NCBI GenBank assembly: GCA_965213545.1
Contig: CBDBZL010000002.1
Span: forward strand, 310,001 to 374,000
Source of the DNA: CBDBZL01 sp965213545
Lineage (GTDB): Bacteria; Pseudomonadota; Alphaproteobacteria; Sphingomonadales; Sphingomonadaceae
DNA length: 64,000 nt
Reading direction: 5' to 3'
Positions 7,488 to 16,557 of the stretch are shown piece by piece. Below the pieces are notes generated by a model that was not told the origin of the DNA, made no database searches, and saw nothing but the letters and a program-made list of their open reading frames with translations. A program made the position numbers and the translations under genes. Within the stretch, counting starts at the first letter, position 1, and each line of letters starts with the position of its first letter.

Positions 7488-9425
7488 CTACTCCAAAGTC
7501 GGTAACTGCAGCGCCTTCACCGGCACCACGCCGCCCTCATTGCCCTCGACGCCATCGAAATACTTGCCGATCGCCTCCTCCAGTTCGGCGATCTGGAAAG
7601 GCTGCCCGCTGGTCTTGGTGAGGCTCTGGGCATCGACCAGATATTGGTCACGCAGCACGGTCTTGAACTGGCCGGTGTTCATCTCCGGCACCAGCACGTG
7701 CTCGAAGCCCGCCAGCAGCTCGCCCAGGTTGGCGGGCAGCGGCCAGACGTGGCGGACATGGATGTGGCTGACCCGCAGGCCTTTGTCGATCGCGCGGCGT
7801 ACCGCCTGGCGGATGGGGCCATAGGTCGAGCCCCAGCCGACCACCGCTAGGTCGCCCGTCGCCTCGCCATAGGACACTTCCTGCGCCGCCACCGCGACAC
7901 CCAGCACCTTGCCCACCCGCGCATCGGTCATCGCCTGGTGATTGGCCGGCGAATAGTCGATATTGCCGGTGGTCGCATGCTTCTCGATCCCGCCCACCCG
8001 GTGCATCAGCGCGGGCGTGCCGGGCCGCACCCAGGCACGCGCGCCTTTCGCATCGCGCGCATAGGGCAGGAAGTCCGCGCCTTCGGGCAGCGTCTCCATG
8101 AAGCGCGCGGGGAACGGCTCGAACGTAACGGGATCGGGTACCTTCCAAGGCTCGGCGGCATTGGCGATATAGCCATCGGTAAGCAGCATCACCGGTGTCA
8201 TGTGATGGACGGCGATGCGGACCGCCTCGATCGCGCAATCGAACGCGTCGCTGGGCGAACGAGCCGCGATCACCGGCATCGGCGCGTCGCCGTTGCGGCC
8301 ATAGACCGCCTGATAGAGGTCCGACTGCTCGGTCTTGGTGGGCAGACCAGTCGACGGGCCGCCACGCTGCGAATTGACGATCACCAGCGGCAGCTCGACC
8401 ATGATCGCCAGCCCCATCGCCTCGGTCTTGAGCGCGATCCCCGGTCCGCTCGAGCTGGTCACCCCGAGCGATCCTGCATAGCTCGCGCCGATCGCCGCGC
8501 AGATCGCCGCGATCTCGTCCTCGGCCTGGAAGGTGGTGACGTCGAACTCCTTCAGCCGCGCCAGGTGGTGCAAGATGGCGCTGGCGGGCGTGATCGGATA
8601 GCCGCCGAAGAACATCGGCAGCCCGGCAAGCTGGGTACCCGCGACCAGCCCCAGCGACACCGCCTCGGCGCCGGTAATGGTGCGATAGAGCCCGGGTTCG
8701 GCCTGCGCGGCGGGCAACTGTCGCTGGCGCAGCGGACCGGGTCCTGATAGCTCGGCGGTCTCACCGAATGCATGCCCCGCATTGAGCGCGGCTATATTGG
8801 CCCGCGCGATCTCGGGCTTCTTGGCGAACTTGGCGTTGAGCCAGTCGATCACCGGCTGGCGGCGGCGGCCGAACATCCACAGAGCCAGCCCCAGCGTCCA
8901 CATGTTCTTGGATCTGAGGGCATCCTTGTTGCCCAGCCCGAACTCCTTCACCGCCTCGATGGTCATCGCCGAGATGTCGAGCGAGAGCAGCGTCCACTTC
9001 GCCAGGCTGCCATCCTCGAGCGGATTGAGCTCGTAATGCGCCTTGTCCAGGTTGCGCTTGGTGAACTCGCCCTTGTCGGCGATCACCAGCCCGCCCGGCT
9101 TCAGCGCTTCGAGGTTCACCTTGAGCGCGGCGGGGTTCATCGCCACCAGCACGTCGGGTGCATCGCCCGCGGTGCTGATCTGGCGGCTGCCGAAATTGAT
9201 CTGGAAGGCAGAGACGCCGAACAAGGTGCCCTGCGGCGCGCGGATCTCGGCCGGGAAGTCGGGGAAGGTGGCGAGGTCATTGCCCGCCAGCGCGGTCGCC
9301 AGCGTGAACTGACCGCCGGTCAATTGCATGCCATCGCCGGAATCGCCGGCAAACCGCACGACGACGGAATCGATCTGGTCGGGCTCGGAGCCTTGCCCCG
9401 ATTGATCGGACATTGCGGTTGCCAT
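7488..9425 (-). CDS. korA: 2-oxoacid:ferredoxin oxidoreductase, fused gamma-alpha subunit
   Basis: A 645-residue subunit in which a gamma domain is fused to the alpha (pyrimidine-binding) domain. The gamma domain covers about residues 15-200, with VVRFAGDSGDGMQLTGGQF and the internal APQGTLFGVSAFQINFGS. The alpha domain has ITGAEAVSLGL, YPITPAS and SSGPGIALKTEAMGL. This domain order is that of the two-subunit KorAB type, which lacks a separate ferredoxin-like delta subunit. I chose ATG 9425; ATG 9413, four codons later, is equally plausible. A longer frame to 9548 overlaps the divergent rppH promoter region and is unlikely. The gene ends in TAG. Confidence 0.93.
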   Translation of the reverse strand: MATAMSDQSGQGSEPDQIDSVVVRFAGDSGDGMQLTGGQFTLATALAGNDLATFPDFPAEIRAPQGTLFGVSAFQINFGSRQISTAGDAPDVLVAMNPAALKVNLEALKPGGLVIADKGEFTKRNLDKAHYELNPLEDGSLAKWTLLSLDISAMTIEAVKEFGLGNKDALRSKNMWTLGLALWMFGRRRQPVIDWLNAKFAKKPEIARANIAALNAGHAFGETAELSGPGPLRQRQLPAAQAEPGLYRTITGAEAVSLGLVAGTQLAGLPMFFGGYPITPASAILHHLARLKEFDVTTFQAEDEIAAICAAIGASYAGSLGVTSSSGPGIALKTEAMGLAIMVELPLVIVNSQRGGPSTGLPTKTEQSDLYQAVYGRNGDAPMPVIAARSPSDAFDCAIEAVRIAVHHMTPVMLLTDGYIANAAEPWKVPDPVTFEPFPARFMETLPEGADFLPYARDAKGARAWVRPGTPALMHRVGGIEKHATTGNIDYSPANHQAMTDARVGKVLGVAVAAQEVSYGEATGDLAVVGWGSTYGPIRQAVRRAIDKGLRVSHIHVRHVWPLPANLGELLAGFEHVLVPEMNTGQFKTVLRDQYLVDAQSLTKTSGQPFQIAELEEAIGKYFDGVEGNEGGVVPVKALQLPTLE

Positions 9426-9589
9426 GCTCGTGTCGCAAAATCCATGCTGCGGCGTCCGGCCAAGCGCCCGTGATCGGACCGGTTGGCCGCGACCTAAGCC
9501 CGCGCCCGGCGGGGGACAATCAACTTTTTCTGTCGCCGGTTCAATCACCAGGATGGAATTGGCGACGAGCTTTTCCTATCACCGGCGTG

Positions 9590-10072
9590 ATGAACAACCC
9601 CGATCCTGCCCGTTATCGCCCCTGTGTGGGCGCCATGCTCGTCAATCGCGATAACCTGGTGTTCGTGGGCCAGCGGCTCGACAACCGGATCGGGGATCGC
9701 TGGCAGATGCCTCAGGGGGGAATTGATCCCGGCGAGGATTTGGAAGCGGCACTGCTGCGCGAAGTGGGCGAGGAAACGGGGGCCAAGCCCGAGCATCTGG
9801 AGGTGGTCACGCGGCTGGAGGAGGAATTATACTACGACCTGCCGACCGAGCTTCAGGGCAAGCTGTGGGGCGGACAATATGTCGGCCAGCGCCAGATCTG
9901 GTTCCTGGTCCGCTTCACTGGCACGGATAAAGATATAAACATTACCGCATATGAAGAACCCGAATTCGCCGCCTGGAAATGGGTCGCTCCGCAAGACGTG
10001 CCCGGTCTGATCGTGTCCTTCAAACGCCATATCTACGACGCGGTTCTGGAACGCTTTTCCCCGCTGATCTGA
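9590..10072 (+). CDS. rppH: RNA pyrophosphohydrolase
   Basis: Removes pyrophosphate from the 5' end of mRNAs, which triggers RNase E decay. At 160 residues it has the normal length. The Nudix box GGIDPGEDLEAALLREVGEE is at about 43-62, preceded by RYRPCVGAMLVNRDNLVFVG and DRWQMPQ. The open frame extends upstream to 9413 but family alignment places the start at MNNPDPARYRP (ATG 9590). No strong Shine-Dalgarno is visible. It is divergent from korA, with about 165 nt between starts that must hold both promoters. Confidence 0.93.
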   Translation: MNNPDPARYRPCVGAMLVNRDNLVFVGQRLDNRIGDRWQMPQGGIDPGEDLEAALLREVGEETGAKPEHLEVVTRLEEELYYDLPTELQGKLWGGQYVGQRQIWFLVRFTGTDKDINITAYEEPEFAAWKWVAPQDVPGLIVSFKRHIYDAVLERFSPLI

Positions 10073-10219
10073 ACGGTTCGTGCCCGGCTATGGATATTGC
10101 GAAGTCAGAGTGTTCAGATTGAGCCCGCCAGGGGGAAAACCACAGGGGGCAAACACAGGTCCACATTGAAACCCTCACCCGAAGCGCGATCAGGTATGAG
10201 CGGAATGCTGTAGCCCGCT

Positions 10220-10717
10220 TCAGTTCTGCGCCGGTCCCCCGTCCTCGCGCGCCACTTCGGCGGTCATTACAGGTGGCCCGCTTGCTAGCGCGGCGGCCAG
10301 TTGCATCGTCTCTGTGCAGCTTGTCCCGCACAGGCTCTCGAGCCGCGCCAGATTGGCCTTGGCCTTTTCCACCGCGCCCTTCTCGAGCAAGGCCTCGCCT
10401 TCGCCCGACATAGCGGCGAAATTGCGCGGATCGTGTTCCAGCGCCTCGCGGTAATAGTGGATCGCCTTGCCTTGCAGGCCGGTCTGCCGCGCGGCTTCGG
10501 CAAGACCCAGATAGATCGGCGTATGTCCCGGATCGACCGCCAGCGCGGCCTCGAACGCATCGACCGCGCCCTCGTGATCACCCGCTTCGAGCGCCGTCCT
10601 GCCCTCCTCGATCAACAATGCGGCGCGCGGGTCGGCCTCGCGCTCCTGCGAATGGCCTACACTCGCCGTAACCCCCACGAGCAGCGAAAGGGCGGCAGCG
10701 GCAGGCAGGAAGCGCAT
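10220..10717 (-). CDS. Exported TPR-repeat protein
   Basis: A 165-residue protein with an N-terminal signal peptide (MRFLPAAAALSLLVGVTASVGHSQ). Two to three tetratricopeptide repeats follow: LIEEGRTALEAGDHEGAVDAF, PIYLGLAEAARQTG and AIHYYREALEHDP. ATG 10717 is chosen over upstream 10765 because TAAGGAG lies 6 nt before it. TPR proteins of this kind are periplasmic scaffolds, and no partner can be named. The rsmB stop lies 60 nt upstream on the same strand, so it may be the last gene of guaB-rsmB-TPR. Confidence 0.82.
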   Translation of the reverse strand: MRFLPAAAALSLLVGVTASVGHSQEREADPRAALLIEEGRTALEAGDHEGAVDAFEAALAVDPGHTPIYLGLAEAARQTGLQGKAIHYYREALEHDPRNFAAMSGEGEALLEKGAVEKAKANLARLESLCGTSCTETMQLAAALASGPPVMTAEVAREDGGPAQN

Positions 10718-10777
10718 CACGGTCTCCTTAAGAGCGGGCAGGCGGAGCTGGCGAAGTCCGGCCATCGAGCGACAGGG

Positions 10778-11962
10778 CTAGCACGCGTTTTCTATACAGG
10801 CGATGAAAAAGCCGTCGGTCGCATCGTCGCGCGGGGTCAGGCGCCAGCCCGGCCCGTGCGCCCGGCCAAGCGGCAAAGCGAGCGGCACTAGGGATCGCCA
10901 TTGCGGTTCGCGATCTAAGAAGGCGGCCATCTGGCCCGGCCCCTCCTCGTCGAGCAGCGAACAGGTGACATAGGTCAGGCTTCCTCCCGGCCTGACCAGC
11001 GAGCTACCCAGGGCGAGCAGATGCGCCTGAAGCGCCTTGAGCCGGGTAAGCGCATCTTCGATAAGCCGCCAGCGGGCTTCGGGATTGCGGCGCCAGGTGC
11101 CCGTCCCCGAACAAGGCGCGTCGATCAGCACCCGGTCCGCCTTCCCCATCCACGGCGCGAGCGATCCGCGCTCCTTGTGCGGATCGAGCAGCACGCTCTG
11201 GCTAATCCGCGCTCCAGCACGATGCGCGCGTGGCGACAATCGGGACAGGCGACCGCGATCGGTATCGGCGGCGATGAGGGTGCCCTGGTTGCGCATCGCC
11301 GCGGCAAGCGCCAGCGTCTTGCCGCCGGCCCCCGCGCACAGGTCGATCACCAGTTCGCCCGGCTGCGCGCCCACTGCCAGCGCGGCAAGCTGACTGCCGC
11401 AATCCTGCACCTCGATCAGCCCGTCACGAAAGGCAGGCCATTGATCGACCTTGGTGCCACCCGGATAGCGCAACCCGTCGGGCGCACGAAGCGCTTCGCC
11501 AGGCTCGGGCAAGCCGATCGTGTCGCGGGTTGTCTTGAGCGTGTTCACCCGGATATCGAGCGGCGCACGCATTAACAGCGCGGCGGCGGCCTCGCCGGTT
11601 ATGTTCGAGCGCGCCAGCCTTTCGCTCAGCCAAGCAGGAGCGATCCCCGCCTCGGCCGGCACTTCCTCCGGACCGATGGGGGGCGGGCCGTAGGTCGAGC
11701 CATCGAACAGACCGGCAAGCGCTTGATCCTGCGCGGCAAGGCGCAGGAACGCCGCCCGCCCGCTTTCGGGCACCGGTCCGCAGGTTCGGATCGCGTCATA
11801 GACCAGTTCGCGGATCGCGCGGCGGTCCTTCGATCCGGCGAAGCGGGCTTTGCGGAATGCGTCGGCAAGGATGCGATCGGCCGGCGGACCTTCGCCGCGG
11901 GCCGCGGCAATGACTCGGTCGACAATGTCGATGGCCGCCTGGAGACGGGCGGGAGGGGTCAT
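10778..11962 (-). CDS. rsmB: RsmB/NOP family 16S rRNA (cytosine-C5) methyltransferase
   Basis: SAM-dependent m5C methylation of 16S rRNA (position 967 in E. coli) is the expected role. The protein is 394 residues, somewhat shorter than E. coli RsmB. An N-terminal NusB-like helical region is followed by the SAM loop DLCAGAGGKTLALAAAM. The catalytic segments are DAPCSGTGTWRRNPEARW and YVTCS, carrying the two conserved Cys residues. ATG 11962 (MTPPARLQAAIDIVDRVI) matches the expected N-terminus, whereas the upstream extension to 12013 is Pro/Glu-rich and unlikely. It lies 219 nt downstream of guaB. Confidence 0.9.
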   Translation of the reverse strand: MTPPARLQAAIDIVDRVIAAARGEGPPADRILADAFRKARFAGSKDRRAIRELVYDAIRTCGPVPESGRAAFLRLAAQDQALAGLFDGSTYGPPPIGPEEVPAEAGIAPAWLSERLARSNITGEAAAALLMRAPLDIRVNTLKTTRDTIGLPEPGEALRAPDGLRYPGGTKVDQWPAFRDGLIEVQDCGSQLAALAVGAQPGELVIDLCAGAGGKTLALAAAMRNQGTLIAADTDRGRLSRLSPRAHRAGARISQSVLLDPHKERGSLAPWMGKADRVLIDAPCSGTGTWRRNPEARWRLIEDALTRLKALQAHLLALGSSLVRPGGSLTYVTCSLLDEEGPGQMAAFLDREPQWRSLVPLALPLGRAHGPGWRLTPRDDATDGFFIACIENAC

Positions 11963-12181
11963 CGAACTAGGGGGCGGGCGAAGCGCAGCGGGTTCGCCCT
12001 CAAGCGGTGCCACCAGTGCGCCATCTGCGGCATGAACAGCATCCGGTCATCAGAAGCAAGCGACACCCATGCTGTTCGAGATGCGCTATGGGAGACGGGC
12101 AGGCCTATCGTCGGCCGATATTGTCGGAGCGTGGGGCATGGTAGCGAAGTGCGAGCGCGCGCGCGCCAAGCCCCCAGCGCG

Positions 12182-13648
12182 TCACCTTGTAGGATAGTTC
12201 GGCGCCTCACGCGTGATCGACACGTCATGGACATGGCTTTCCGACAGCCCGGCATTGGTGATGCGGATAAACCGCGCTTTGGCTGCCAGATCGCCCAGCG
12301 TGGCGGCGCCGGTATAGCCCATCGCCGCCTTGATCCCGCCGACCAGCTGGTGAACCACGTCGCGCGCCGGACCCTTGTAGGGGACCTGCCCCTCGATGCC
12401 CTCGGGTACCAGCTTCATCGTCGCCACATCCTGCTGGAAATAGCGGTCGGCCGACCCGCGCGACATCGCGCCCACCGAGCCCATCCCGCGATAGGCTTTG
12501 TAGGCACGGCCCTGGTAGAGAAAGGTTTCGCCCGGCGCCTCCTCGGTGCCGGCAAGCAGCGAGCCGATCATCACCGCCGAAGCGCCCGCGGCAAGCGCCT
12601 TGGCCGCATCTCCGCTGGTCCGAAGACCGCCATCGGCGATGATCGGCACGCCATTCGCCGCGCCCACCGCTTCCATGATGGCGGTGAGCTGGGGGACACC
12701 CACCCCCGCCACGATCCGGGTGGTGCAGATCGAGCCCGGCCCGATCCCAACCTTGACCGCGTCCGCGCCCGCATCGACCAGCGCGCGGGTTGCCTCGCCG
12801 GTAGCGACATTGCCCGCCACCACCTGAAGCGCGTTGGACAGCCGCTTGACCCGCGCCACGCTCTTGGCGACCTCGCGGTTATGGCCATGCGCGGTATCGA
12901 TGATGACCACATCGCACCCCGCCTCCACCAGCGCCTGGGTGCGCTCAAAGCCCCCCTCGCCCACGGTGGTTGCCGCCGCCACCCGCAGTCGCCCGGCGGC
13001 ATCCTTGGTGGCATCGGGATTGAGCACCGCCTTCTCGATATCCTTCACCGTGATCAGCCCGACGCAGCGGTAGTCGTCATCCACCACCAGCAGTTTCTCG
13101 ATCCGCCGCGCGTGCAGCAGGCGCCGCGCCTCGTCTTGGCTCACCCCCTCGCTTACCGTGGCAAGACCATCGGCGGTCATCAGTTCTCGCACCGGCTGCA
13201 TGGGGTTGGCGGCAAAACGCACGTCGCGATTGGTCAGAATGCCCACCAGCTTGCCGTGCCTGTCGACCACCGGGATGCCGCTGATCCGGTGCTGGGTCAT
13301 CAATGCCTGCGCCTCGCCCAGCGTGGCATCGGGCTCGATGGTGATCGGGTTCACCACCATCCCGCTTTCGAACCGCTTAACCCGGCGCACCGCGTCGCAT
13401 TGCTGCTCGATCGTCAGGTTGCGATGAAGCACGCCGATGCCGCCCATCTGGGCCAGAACGATGGCCATCTCGGCTTCGGTCACCGTATCCATCGCCGCCG
13501 AAACCAACGGGATGTTGAGCCCGATATCCTGGGTCAGCCTGGTGCGGGTGTTCGCCTGGCTGGGCAGGATGTCGCTCTCGGCCGGACGCAGCAGCACGTC
13601 ATCGAAGGTCAGCCCGGTGTCGATCTCCATGCCTGCCATGCCGGTCAT
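12182..13648 (-). CDS. guaB: IMP dehydrogenase
   Basis: NAD-dependent oxidation of IMP to XMP, the committed step to GMP. The full length is 488 residues. The N-terminus GLTFDDVLLRPAESDILPSQ is canonical. A tandem CBS pair occupies about residues 95-210. The catalytic loop GIGPGSICTTR carries the active Cys, and the mobile flap region has YKAYRGMGSVGAM. A GGGGGG run 4 nt before ATG 13648 supports that start; an alternative ATG six codons later (MEIDTGL) fits family alignments equally. The broken siderophore receptor ends 81 nt upstream on the same strand. Confidence 0.97.
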   Translation of the reverse strand: MTGMAGMEIDTGLTFDDVLLRPAESDILPSQANTRTRLTQDIGLNIPLVSAAMDTVTEAEMAIVLAQMGGIGVLHRNLTIEQQCDAVRRVKRFESGMVVNPITIEPDATLGEAQALMTQHRISGIPVVDRHGKLVGILTNRDVRFAANPMQPVRELMTADGLATVSEGVSQDEARRLLHARRIEKLLVVDDDYRCVGLITVKDIEKAVLNPDATKDAAGRLRVAAATTVGEGGFERTQALVEAGCDVVIIDTAHGHNREVAKSVARVKRLSNALQVVAGNVATGEATRALVDAGADAVKVGIGPGSICTTRIVAGVGVPQLTAIMEAVGAANGVPIIADGGLRTSGDAAKALAAGASAVMIGSLLAGTEEAPGETFLYQGRAYKAYRGMGSVGAMSRGSADRYFQQDVATMKLVPEGIEGQVPYKGPARDVVHQLVGGIKAAMGYTGAATLGDLAAKARFIRITNAGLSESHVHDVSITREAPNYPTR

Positions 13649-13729
13649 CCATCCCCCCGATTCGCCCCGATGATGTAAGCACGCATCATGACAGGTGCTA
13701 GGGGCCCGGCCCGGGTGCGGCCCGTTGGC

Positions 13730-15487
13730 TCAAAGCTCGAGCCGGACCCCGAGCCGGGCGGTGAACGGCCGGGCGGGCTGGATGTTGTTGTTGCCATGGG
13801 CGCTGGGATAATAGTCCTCGTCGAACAGGTTCTCCAGGTTGAGCTGAAGACCGAGCCGCTCGTTCAAGGTGAGATAGGCCGCGGCATCGACACGCCAGTA
13901 ACCGGGCAGCACCGCGCTGTTCGAGAAGCTGGCGAACTGGTCGCTCTGGTGGATCACCCCCAGCCCCAGGCCGAAGCGGTCGTTGAGGTCGAACCGGTTC
14001 CACGCGGTCACCTGATGACGCGGCAGTTGCTGCAGCCGCGCACCCGCCGCGCCGAAGGTGGAGTTGGTCAGCAGCTCGCCATCAAGATAGGTATAGCCAA
14101 GATTGGCCTGCCAGAACCCGGTAACCGCGCCCGCCGAGCCGATCTCGAAGCCCTCGACCCGGCTTTCGCCTGCCAGGAGGGTGAGCCCGCTATTGGCTGG
14201 ATCGGGGGCGCGGGTGTTGGTGCGGTCGAGCCGGAAGATCGCGGCGTTCACCAGCAGATCGGCGGCGGGCGACCATTTCACGCCGACCTCGTAATTGGTG
14301 AAGCGTTCGGGCTCGAACCGGCTGTCGCCCGGGTTCAGGATCAGGAACTGGTCGCCCGCCTAGGGCAGGAAGCTGGTCGCATAGCTGGTTTCGCGGCGCG
14401 TATTGCCGGTTTCCTGGCGCATCGCCTCGACCCCGACCAGCAATGTCGAGGAGAAACCCTTGCCCCGCGCCTGCCAGACCAAGTTGGCCTGGACGACGGC
14501 GTTCTCCCGCTGCTGAGCGTCCTGGTAGCCATCCAGCGTGACCAGCGCGCCATCGGTGCTGACCGGAAGAAGGTTGGCATAGGCCTTGTCGTAATCCGCA
14601 TAGTGGACGGTGATATCGGCATCGAGCCCGGGCGCGAAGCGGTGCTCGAAGCGCGCGCGGGCGATATGCACTTCGGCGCTCGAGCGGTTGAATTGCGGAT
14701 CGCCGAAGAACGTCTTGTCGAACCCGCGCAGTGGCCTGCCGCCCAGCGATGGGACGCCGCGATCGACCACTCGCGCATCGTCGTCATAGGAATAGCTTGC
14801 GGCAAGCACGCTTCGCTGTCCCAGCCGCAAGGTGGCGGCGGGCGATATGCCGAAGAAGCGGCCTTCGTAGAAATCGCGGTGGCTGTCGAACTCTTCATAG
14901 GTCGCGTTCAGGCGGGCGGCGACGTTGCCCGCCAGAGGCGCATTGCCATCTGCGAGCAGGGCGAAAGCGCCATGCGTATCGAGCGAGGCGGAACCCTGGG
15001 CGATGATCTCGTCCACCCGCGCCCGCTTGGACACACGGTTGATCGCCCCGCCACCCGCGCCGCGTCCGAAGATGAGCGCATTGGCGCCCTTCAGCACCTC
15101 GACCCGCTCGATATTGTACAGCGGCCTATAATATTGCGCGTCATCGCGCAGCCCGTCGAGATAGAAGTCGGCGGTGGTTTCCTGCCCGCGGATGAACACC
15201 TCGTCGCGGTGGCCTTCGCCCGTCTCCAAGCTTACGCCGGGGACATAACGAAGCGCTTCGCTCAGCTGCCGGATCGACTGATCCTCGAGCTGGTCGGCGG
15301 TGATGAAACTCACCCCCTGGGGTACCTCGATCACGGGCGTCGGCGTCTTGGTGGCGCTTGACCCGTCATCGCTCGCATAGCGATCGCGTGCGGCCACCAC
15401 GACGATGTCAGCCGGCAGATAGTCGCGGTCGCCGACCAATGCCGCATCGCTGGCCACCGCCGTCATCGGAGTGAGTGCGGGAAGCAT
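13730..15487 (-). pseudogene. TonB-dependent catecholate-siderophore receptor, disrupted
   Basis: An outer-membrane siderophore receptor of the Fiu/FhuA-like type. The plug has VPQGVSFITADQLEDQSIRQ, VPGVSLETGEGHRDEVFIRG and NIERVEVLKGANALIFGRG. The C-terminus has LPGYWRVDAAAYL, NLENLFDEDYY and a terminal RLEL. The frame is interrupted by TAG at 14362-14360 between SYATSFLP and AGDQFLILNP. The same frame then continues cleanly to the normal end, so this is a nonsense codon and not a frameshift. The total is about 585 codons against roughly 680-700 for relatives as I recall them. The join NTRRE-TSYATSFLP near 14390 looks like loss of about 100 barrel residues. The predicted signal peptide also lacks a basic start. 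Confidence 0.85.
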
Positions 15488-15612
15488 GCTACCAGCAAAC
15501 CAGCGACACGCGAATTAACGGTCTTTCTGGCAATGCATTTCCCCCGGGTTCTGCAATCAAACCTCAATAGCGGGGGCCGTTACGCGACTGGTTCTCAATT
15601 GCAAGAAGCGGA

Positions 15613-15633
15613 AGAACTTTCTGCAAAAGTTCT
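15613..15633. repeat. Perfect inverted repeat AGAACTTT-N5-AAAGTTCT
   Basis: An 8-bp perfect inverted repeat with a 5-nt centre, unusually AT-rich for this genome. It lies between the end of bdhA and the start of the siderophore receptor. It could be a terminator stem for bdhA, though no T-tract follows on the minus strand. It could instead be an operator about 125 nt upstream of the receptor start. Confidence 0.4.
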
Positions 15634-15666
15634 ATGCTGGATCGTGATCGCCTCGGGCCAAGGGGA

Positions 15667-16422
15667 TCACTCCGCCGTCCAGCCGCCGTCGATCGTGTAA
15701 TTGGCGCCGGTGATGTTCTGCGCCTCGGGGCGGCACAGGAACAAAGCCAGCGCCGCCACCTCCTCCACCTGGACGAATTTCCTGGTCGGCTGACGGGCCA
15801 GCAGCACCTGGTCCATCACCTCCTGCCGGCTCATCCCTCGGTTCTTCATCGTGTCGGGGATCTGCGCTTCCACCAGAGGGGTCCATACATAAGCCGGGCT
15901 GATACAGTTGGCGGTGATGTTGTCGGTCGCCAGTTCCAGCGCCAGCACCTTCACCAGCCCGGCGATGGCATGCTTGGCCGCAACATAGGCGCTTTTGAAT
16001 GGGCTGGCGGTAAGCGAATGGGCACTGGCGGTGCAGATGATCCTGCCCCAACCCGCCTGTTTCATGTGCGGCACTGCCAGCCGCGCGGTGTGAAACGCGG
16101 CCGACAGGTTGAGCGCGATGATGGCATCCCACTTGTCGGGCGGAAACTCCTCCACCGGCGCGACATGCTGCATCCCGGCATTGTTGACGAGGATATCGAC
16201 CGGCCCCGCCTCGGCCATCATTGCCTCGATCTCGGCGGGATCGGTAAGGTCGGCTGCCAGATGCCGCGCACTCAACTCGTCCTCGAGCCGGGCGATCTCG
16301 GCCGCTTCGCCGAACCCGTTGAGCAGCACCTCACCCCCCTCGGCGGCCAGGGCGCGCGCGATGGCCAGCCCGATGCCCGAGGTGGAGCCCGTAACAAGTG
16401 CGCGCTTGCCTTCAAGGAACAT
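15667..16422 (-). CDS. bdhA: 3-hydroxybutyrate dehydrogenase (SDR)
   Basis: NAD-dependent interconversion of 3-hydroxybutyrate and acetoacetate, usually in polyhydroxybutyrate or ketone-body use. The 251 residues include TGSTSGIGLAIARALA and DILVNNAGMQHVAPVEEFP. The catalytic YVAAKHA follows SAHS, and the family-typical AYVWTPLVEAQIPDTMK is present. The C-terminus GANYTIDGGWTAE is also standard. The start is supported by GAAGGAG 7 nt before ATG 16422. It is divergent from the zinc metallopeptidase gene. The specific HBDH motifs make this more than a generic SDR call. Confidence 0.9.
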   Translation of the reverse strand: MFLEGKRALVTGSTSGIGLAIARALAAEGGEVLLNGFGEAAEIARLEDELSARHLAADLTDPAEIEAMMAEAGPVDILVNNAGMQHVAPVEEFPPDKWDAIIALNLSAAFHTARLAVPHMKQAGWGRIICTASAHSLTASPFKSAYVAAKHAIAGLVKVLALELATDNITANCISPAYVWTPLVEAQIPDTMKNRGMSRQEVMDQVLLARQPTRKFVQVEEVAALALFLCRPEAQNITGANYTIDGGWTAE

Positions 16423-16557
16423 GCTTCACTCCTTCAAATCGGGCGTCTAGGAAAATCTCGGGCTCGCCAAGTAAGGGCGCAGCAACGCTTGTCCAGTTCG
16501 TCCTTGGAGGCGGGTAGGTATCGATGAGCGCCGGCAGGCATTTTGGGGGGTTAGACA

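Noticed and set aside
11723..13678. 651-codon plus-strand open frame opposite rsmB and guaB
   Set aside because: It is a GC-driven shadow: the minus-strand genes have all family motifs, while this frame is Arg/His/Gly-rich without any domain.
13688..15361. 557-codon plus-strand frame opposite the broken siderophore receptor
   Set aside because: It is antisense to clear receptor motifs and has no ribosome-binding site or recognisable features. Its openness does not explain the TAG on the other strand.
15592..15608. Possible Fur-like box TTCTCAATTGCAAGAAG upstream of the siderophore receptor
   Set aside because: Only the TTCT/AGAA ends are symmetric, and the match to any Fur consensus is too weak to call by eye.
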